From Alphaproteobacteria bacterium UBA5343 (GTDB taxonomy: Bacteria; Pseudomonadota; Alphaproteobacteria; RF32; UBA5343), in assembly GCA_002410125.1 (NCBI GenBank), contig DHQH01000032.1, positions 7,357-16,914 of the forward strand: a stretch of 9,558 nt of DNA, in the 5' to 3' direction. Within the stretch, counting starts at the first letter, position 1, and every line of letters begins with the position of its first letter. The translations under genes were made by a program, and so were the position numbers. The notes beneath the pieces are model-generated. The model searched no databases. It had not been told where the DNA came from and was given only the letters and a program-made list of their open reading frames with translations. Below, in pieces: positions 5,874 through 9,558 of this stretch.

Positions 5874-6960
5874 AAGCAGCTCCTATCTGTAACCATCCCA
5901 CAATATCCGAATTATTATTTCTAATCGCAACAGCTATATTTTTATATCCATCTCTTAGTCTTGTTTTATTATTCTCATCTTCAACAAAAGCTCCATCAAC
6001 ATCACCCATATCCGAAATAATCATCCCATTAATATCCGTAATAATTGCATATCTCACAAATTTATAATTATCTAAATATTTCTCTAATATCTCACCCCCA
6101 CCAGAAATATAGGAAATATCATCAACATATTTAACTAACTTTTCTGTTTTACTTTTAATAATTAATGAGCTAGCACTAACAGTTTCAACAAAGGCATCAA
6201 ATTCTATTCTTTTAAGATCTTTATATGATAATAAAACTATATATCCCTCAACACATATAAAGCACAATAAAAAGACCCCATTCATAAACTTTTTCAATCT
6301 AAACAACTGAGCCTTAGAAAAAGCCACACCTTTTGCTTTTCTCTCTTCATTATCTATATTTTTACGACGAAATAATAAAATGTAACAAAGTGTCCCATAT
6401 AAAATAACCAAACTAACTACAAAAAGCCCCAATATCTTCACCGCTAATAAAGCTGCAAATTTATGCTTCTTCTCTAAAAACTTACTATTGTCATATTCTA
6501 TAAACAAAACCCCAATCACATCATCAATCGGATTACAAACTCTTCTTAACAATAAATATGAATCATTCTTCTTCAATATCTTATTATCGACATCCTCATG
6601 AACATAATCAATCAGTAATTGAGGAACATTCTTAACATCCAAATATTGCTTAGTAGAAAATAAAATTTTAGGATTAGTAGCACTATATATATCAATATTG
6701 ATAATATTCTTATTATAAAATCTTGATTGCTCCAAAATAGATTTAATCGAAGCAAGACGATGAATCATCCCCTTTTCTCTCACTTCTTTTTCAATATCCA
6801 CAACCAACTCTTCACCAGCCTCATTAAGAGAATTGATATAATAACTATATATCTGACTAATACCTATTAAAAATACAGCTATATAAATTATCGCACTTAT
6901 AGACAATAATCTAATAGCATATCTTTTAAACAGTCCCGAACTAATTATCTTACTTACCAT
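5863..6960 (-). CDS. membrane protein with two extracytoplasmic sensor-like domains and no output domain
   Basis: This 365-residue inner-membrane protein matches no named family I recognise. Three helices are visible at about 16-40, 167-197 and 226-245. Positive residues (RRK at 198-200, RLKK at 221-224) place the short 198-225 loop in the cytoplasm, so both large soluble parts, 41-166 and 246-365, should face the periplasm. Each has a helical stretch and then short beta strands of Cache/PAS-like character: IINIDIYSATNPKILFST (86-103) with DVIGVLFIEYD (147-157), and FVRYAIITDINGMIISD (301-317) with DIVGWLQIGAAYDF (352-365). They look like a duplicated sensor unit. No kinase, cyclase, GGDEF or chemotaxis domain is present. 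The ATG at 6958-6960 was chosen over a TTG one codon upstream because AAGAG is 7 bases away. It starts 17 bases after batD and overlaps the binding-protein gene by 11 bases, so a shared function is likely. Confidence 0.8.
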   Translation of the reverse strand: MVSKIISSGLFKRYAIRLLSISAIIYIAVFLIGISQIYSYYINSLNEAGEELVVDIEKEVREKGMIHRLASIKSILEQSRFYNKNIINIDIYSATNPKILFSTKQYLDVKNVPQLLIDYVHEDVDNKILKKNDSYLLLRRVCNPIDDVIGVLFIEYDNSKFLEKKHKFAALLAVKILGLFVVSLVILYGTLCYILLFRRKNIDNEERKAKGVAFSKAQLFRLKKFMNGVFLLCFICVEGYIVLLSYKDLKRIEFDAFVETVSASSLIIKSKTEKLVKYVDDISYISGGGEILEKYLDNYKFVRYAIITDINGMIISDMGDVDGAFVEDENNKTRLRDGYKNIAVAIRNNNSDIVGWLQIGAAYDF

Positions 6961-6977
6961 CAACTAACTCTTACTTC

Positions 6978-8726
6978 CTAATATAAATCATCAATCTTAT
7001 CTTTTTTACTTTTCTTCTTACTATTCTTAAATTTAGAAATATTCTTAAATGTCTGATAAAATTCCTTACCATCCCATTCTTTATCATCTTTACCATAGAT
7101 TATATTATTAATTTCCAAAATACTAAAAGAAAAATCTTCATCTTTTAATTTCTTTGCTAAATCTTCTAAATTTTTAACCCCTTTGTAATTTTTCTGCATC
7201 CATAATGTTAGAAAATTCTCAACCATTTTAACATCATTACTTTTACAAGCCTGTCTAATCTTATCATCTAAATTTTTCATATCCTTATATTCCACATCTT
7301 GATAAGATTTCTTATTACCAAATATCTTAGCAACAAATAATCCCCCCAAAAGCCCGAAGACAAACACAATAAATATAATATAATTATCAATCTCAAATTT
7401 ATCTTCATCTATCTTATCTTCTACATAAGGAGCAAGATTCTCTAACTCTTCTACTTCAATACCATTTCTTACTTCTTTTTCAAAATTCTCAACATCACCT
7501 TTTACAATTCTAATTTTCTGACTATCAACCCTAGCAACTTTCATTTTATCTTCATCAACATCCCACCATTTAATCTCAATTGCAGAAATTTTAGTCTTTC
7601 CGTAATCATTAGGAATATAAACATTATTAACCGATTTGATTGCAACAATACCACTCCCACTTGTTATATTATCAACTTCTGGGTTTTCAGGATATTGTTT
7701 CATATATTTCACATCACCAAAATCTACATCTGGCAATGCAGATGAATGCACACCTTCTGCTTTTATTACAATATTACGACTAACGGCCTCACCTGTTACA
7801 AACTTCTTATCCTTCGGATTCCAAACCTCATAAATATCAACATTTTTTGCAGGCAACCACCAATTATCATCATAACCATCAGCAATCTCTTTCACTTCTA
7901 TCTCTTTTATATCCGCCTCTAAATTTACAATTCTTCTATCCGCCATCATATCTGGAAATTTATGAATTGATCTTCCATTACCAAAACCAAAACTATCAAA
8001 CACATCAAAGAAAGGATCACCTTTTTTAATCTCATCACTCTCAACTAAATACTCAGCTCTAAAAACAATTTTAGGAGTAGTCAGTTTTCCACTTCTTTGA
8101 GGGAATATCGCAAATTTATATTCAATATCTCTATATCGCTCACCCTTAATTCTCTTAGAAGAAACCTTAGGCTCTGATAAAACTTCTATCTTCCAATCAT
8201 CACTATCATCATAAGATAACCCATCACTAGCAAGCCCTACTTTCTCAATCAAATTAAGTGTTAAAATGATCTCTTCTTGCACATAAGGGTTATATTTATC
8301 TATTTTTGTTTCCATAAAATAATCAGGACTTTTATCAATTTTAATATTACTTCCCTGTGCCAAAACCTCAATTGCAATCGGAGCAGACTTTACCCCATTA
8401 ACCTCAAATGATGGAATTTGTAATTTTCCTTTCACAACAGGGCTAAGCAAAACCTTCCAAGATTTCCCACTTTCAACTGTTCCATTGATAATATTAGTTT
8501 TAAAAGACCTCTGCACAGAATAAGTTTCAAAATCCTGATTTAATAGAGAAAAATCTGGCTCTCCCTTATCATTAGCATTACCTCTATATTCAATATTAAG
8601 CACTAAGCTATCACCCATTGCTAACTTATTTGTACTAACATCAGCTTCTAAACTTTTTGCAAATACCCCACTTGCAAAAAACATTGAAAAAACAACTAAA
8701 CTAAAAAATAAATTTCTATTTTTCAT
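6978..8726 (-). CDS. batD: BatD family protein (oxygen-tolerance / Bat operon)
   Basis: This 582-residue envelope protein fits the BatD family (PF13584). It has a signal peptide (cleavage probably after VFA at 23) and then a long periplasmic part made of beta-sandwich repeats. The first begins SLEADVSTNKLAMGDSLVLN and contains the typical early pattern DFSLLNQDFE. The second, about 125-275, has VQEEIILTLNLI and FAIFPQRSGKLTTPKIVF. The third, about 280-410, has WNPKDKKFVTGEAVSRNIVI. A single transmembrane helix lies at about 449-468, followed by a cytoplasmic tail of about 115 residues that ends in a lysine-rich stretch. Bat proteins are thought to form a complex in the cell envelope with VWA and TPR partners and a MoxR ATPase; their exact activity is not settled. 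The start overlaps the upstream gene by 11 bases, with GGAG 7 bases before the ATG, so translation is probably coupled. Confidence 0.9.
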   Translation of the reverse strand: MKNRNLFFSLVVFSMFFASGVFAKSLEADVSTNKLAMGDSLVLNIEYRGNANDKGEPDFSLLNQDFETYSVQRSFKTNIINGTVESGKSWKVLLSPVVKGKLQIPSFEVNGVKSAPIAIEVLAQGSNIKIDKSPDYFMETKIDKYNPYVQEEIILTLNLIEKVGLASDGLSYDDSDDWKIEVLSEPKVSSKRIKGERYRDIEYKFAIFPQRSGKLTTPKIVFRAEYLVESDEIKKGDPFFDVFDSFGFGNGRSIHKFPDMMADRRIVNLEADIKEIEVKEIADGYDDNWWLPAKNVDIYEVWNPKDKKFVTGEAVSRNIVIKAEGVHSSALPDVDFGDVKYMKQYPENPEVDNITSGSGIVAIKSVNNVYIPNDYGKTKISAIEIKWWDVDEDKMKVARVDSQKIRIVKGDVENFEKEVRNGIEVEELENLAPYVEDKIDEDKFEIDNYIIFIVFVFGLLGGLFVAKIFGNKKSYQDVEYKDMKNLDDKIRQACKSNDVKMVENFLTLWMQKNYKGVKNLEDLAKKLKDEDFSFSILEINNIIYGKDDKEWDGKEFYQTFKNISKFKNSKKKSKKDKIDDLY

Positions 8727-9558
8727 TATAACGCTCCATTAAGTATCTCTTTCTAATAAAAGCTCTGAGTAATCCTGCATTATCTTCTGGAATTTCTCTA
8801 TAAATCTGCTCTTTTGCAATCTTTTCTTCCAGCTCATCTTTACTCATTGTTTCAACTTCTACTTGCTCTTCTTTTTCACTAGCTTTCTTTTCTTCTTGTT
8901 TCTCATTATCAAAACCATTACTCATCTCATCTTTTTTATTTTCCTGATTTTCTTCTCCATCAGCCTGACTTTGGTTTTGTTTTTGACTTTCCTGATTCTT
9001 ACTTTGCTGCTCCTTATCATCTTGTCTTTCATTTTCTGACGATTGATTTTGCTGCTCTTGATTATCAGAACCACCTTGATTTTGCATTTTCTCTAATAAT
9101 TCTTTATTAAACTTCGCATCCTCATTTTCAGGGTTAATTTCTAATTCTTTTTCATAAGCCTTAATTGCACCCTTAATATCACCACTAAAAGCAAGTGCAT
9201 TACCCATATTATAATATTGTTCCAAGTTTTCAAATTCAACAATAGACGTCTTAAAATCTTTCAAACGATAACTAGTAGCAGCTCTCCAATTATCATCATC
9301 AAATTTAACAATTGCCGATTCAAAATCACCTTTTTGATAATCATTTAAAGCTCTTTGATTATCGTTTAAAAACATATCTTTTAGATTCCCGGCCCAAACA
9401 TTACCGATTTCCCCAAAATAACTTCCAAAAGAAAACACAAAAAATATGATAAAGAAACCTCTCCTAAACAAACCAGCCACATAAATAATCGGAATAATCA
9501 AAAGCCAAAAGCCAAAATCATCCCACTGATCCATTTTATTTTTCATCTCTTTCATCAT
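8716..9558 (-). CDS. Bat operon TPR membrane protein (BatB/BatC-like), 5' end probably outside the window
   Basis: At least 280 residues lie within the window. Two hydrophobic segments (17-30 and 35-49) flank the FRRG motif (31-34). A TPR region follows: LNDYQKGDFESAIVKFDDDN (71-90), WRAATSYRLKDFKTSIVEF (91-109) and YYNMGNALAFSGDIKGAIKAY (from 115), ending INPENEDAKFN. Next is a low-complexity linker rich in Gln, Glu, Asn and Lys (about 158-235). The conserved C-terminal motif YREIPEDNAGLLRAFIRKR is at 253-271. In many proteobacteria this layout is the C-terminal half of a VWA-TPR protein. The first ATG lies exactly at the window edge with no stop before it, so an N-terminal VWA domain probably continues outside; a separate short BatC-like protein starting at one of the nearby ATGs is the alternative. 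It is expected to sit in the inner membrane with the TPRs in the periplasm. Confidence 0.82.
   Translation of the reverse strand: MMKEMKNKMDQWDDFGFWLLIIPIIYVAGLFRRGFFIIFFVFSFGSYFGEIGNVWAGNLKDMFLNDNQRALNDYQKGDFESAIVKFDDDNWRAATSYRLKDFKTSIVEFENLEQYYNMGNALAFSGDIKGAIKAYEKELEINPENEDAKFNKELLEKMQNQGGSDNQEQQNQSSENERQDDKEQQSKNQESQKQNQSQADGEENQENKKDEMSNGFDNEKQEEKKASEKEEQVEVETMSKDELEEKIAKEQIYREIPEDNAGLLRAFIRKRYLMERYNEK

Noticed and set aside
1..9558. tRNA genes, CRISPR arrays or insertion sequences
   Set aside because: No tRNA-like arms, regularly spaced direct repeats, transposase frames or element ends were seen on either strand.

Overview
The window looks like chromosomal DNA of an alphaproteobacterium with a low-GC genome. 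Three things point there: a short GapR (DUF2312) protein, the 41-residue zinc-free form of ribosomal protein L36, and a transhydrogenase split into three genes (pntAA, pntAB, pntB). Most third codon positions are A or T. The strong AT bias suggests a host-associated or streamlined lineage. A complete pyruvate kinase gene argues against a typical Rickettsia. The genus cannot be named from this sequence alone.

Layout. (1) Positions 1-1754, minus strand: a proton-translocating NAD(P)+ transhydrogenase operon in the order pntAA, pntAB, pntB; pntB runs off the left edge. The gap between pntAA and pntAB carries an inverted-repeat structure just before the pntAB ribosome binding site. (2) 1755-2053: a spacer with two hairpins, one ending gapR and one bidirectional terminator. 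(3) 2054-3797: gapR (minus) and pyruvate kinase (plus) diverge from an 88-base promoter region containing a perfect 12-base palindrome. (4) 3798-4221: the pyk terminator, a 298-base spacer rich in inverted repeats, and rpmJ on the minus strand. (5) 4395-4871: a small exported protein of unknown function behind a near-consensus sigma70 promoter. (6) 4872-9558, minus strand: a tightly packed four-gene operon read from the right edge. It encodes a Bat-type TPR membrane protein (5' end outside the window), BatD, a membrane protein with two extracytoplasmic sensor-like domains and no output domain, and a periplasmic binding protein of the ABC_sub_bind (TrpX-like) family.

How they work together. 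The left half is housekeeping: NADPH supply from the proton gradient, the last step of glycolysis, DNA supercoiling and nucleoid organisation, and a ribosomal protein. The right half is the more unusual part. Bat proteins are thought to form an envelope complex linked to stress or oxygen tolerance, worked by a MoxR ATPase. Here the operon continues, with coupled reading frames, into an orphan periplasmic binding protein and an output-less sensor-like membrane protein. No permease, ATPase, kinase or cyclase gene is visible in the window. The simplest inference is that the last two genes form a ligand-sensing pair that reports to the Bat complex or to a partner encoded elsewhere.
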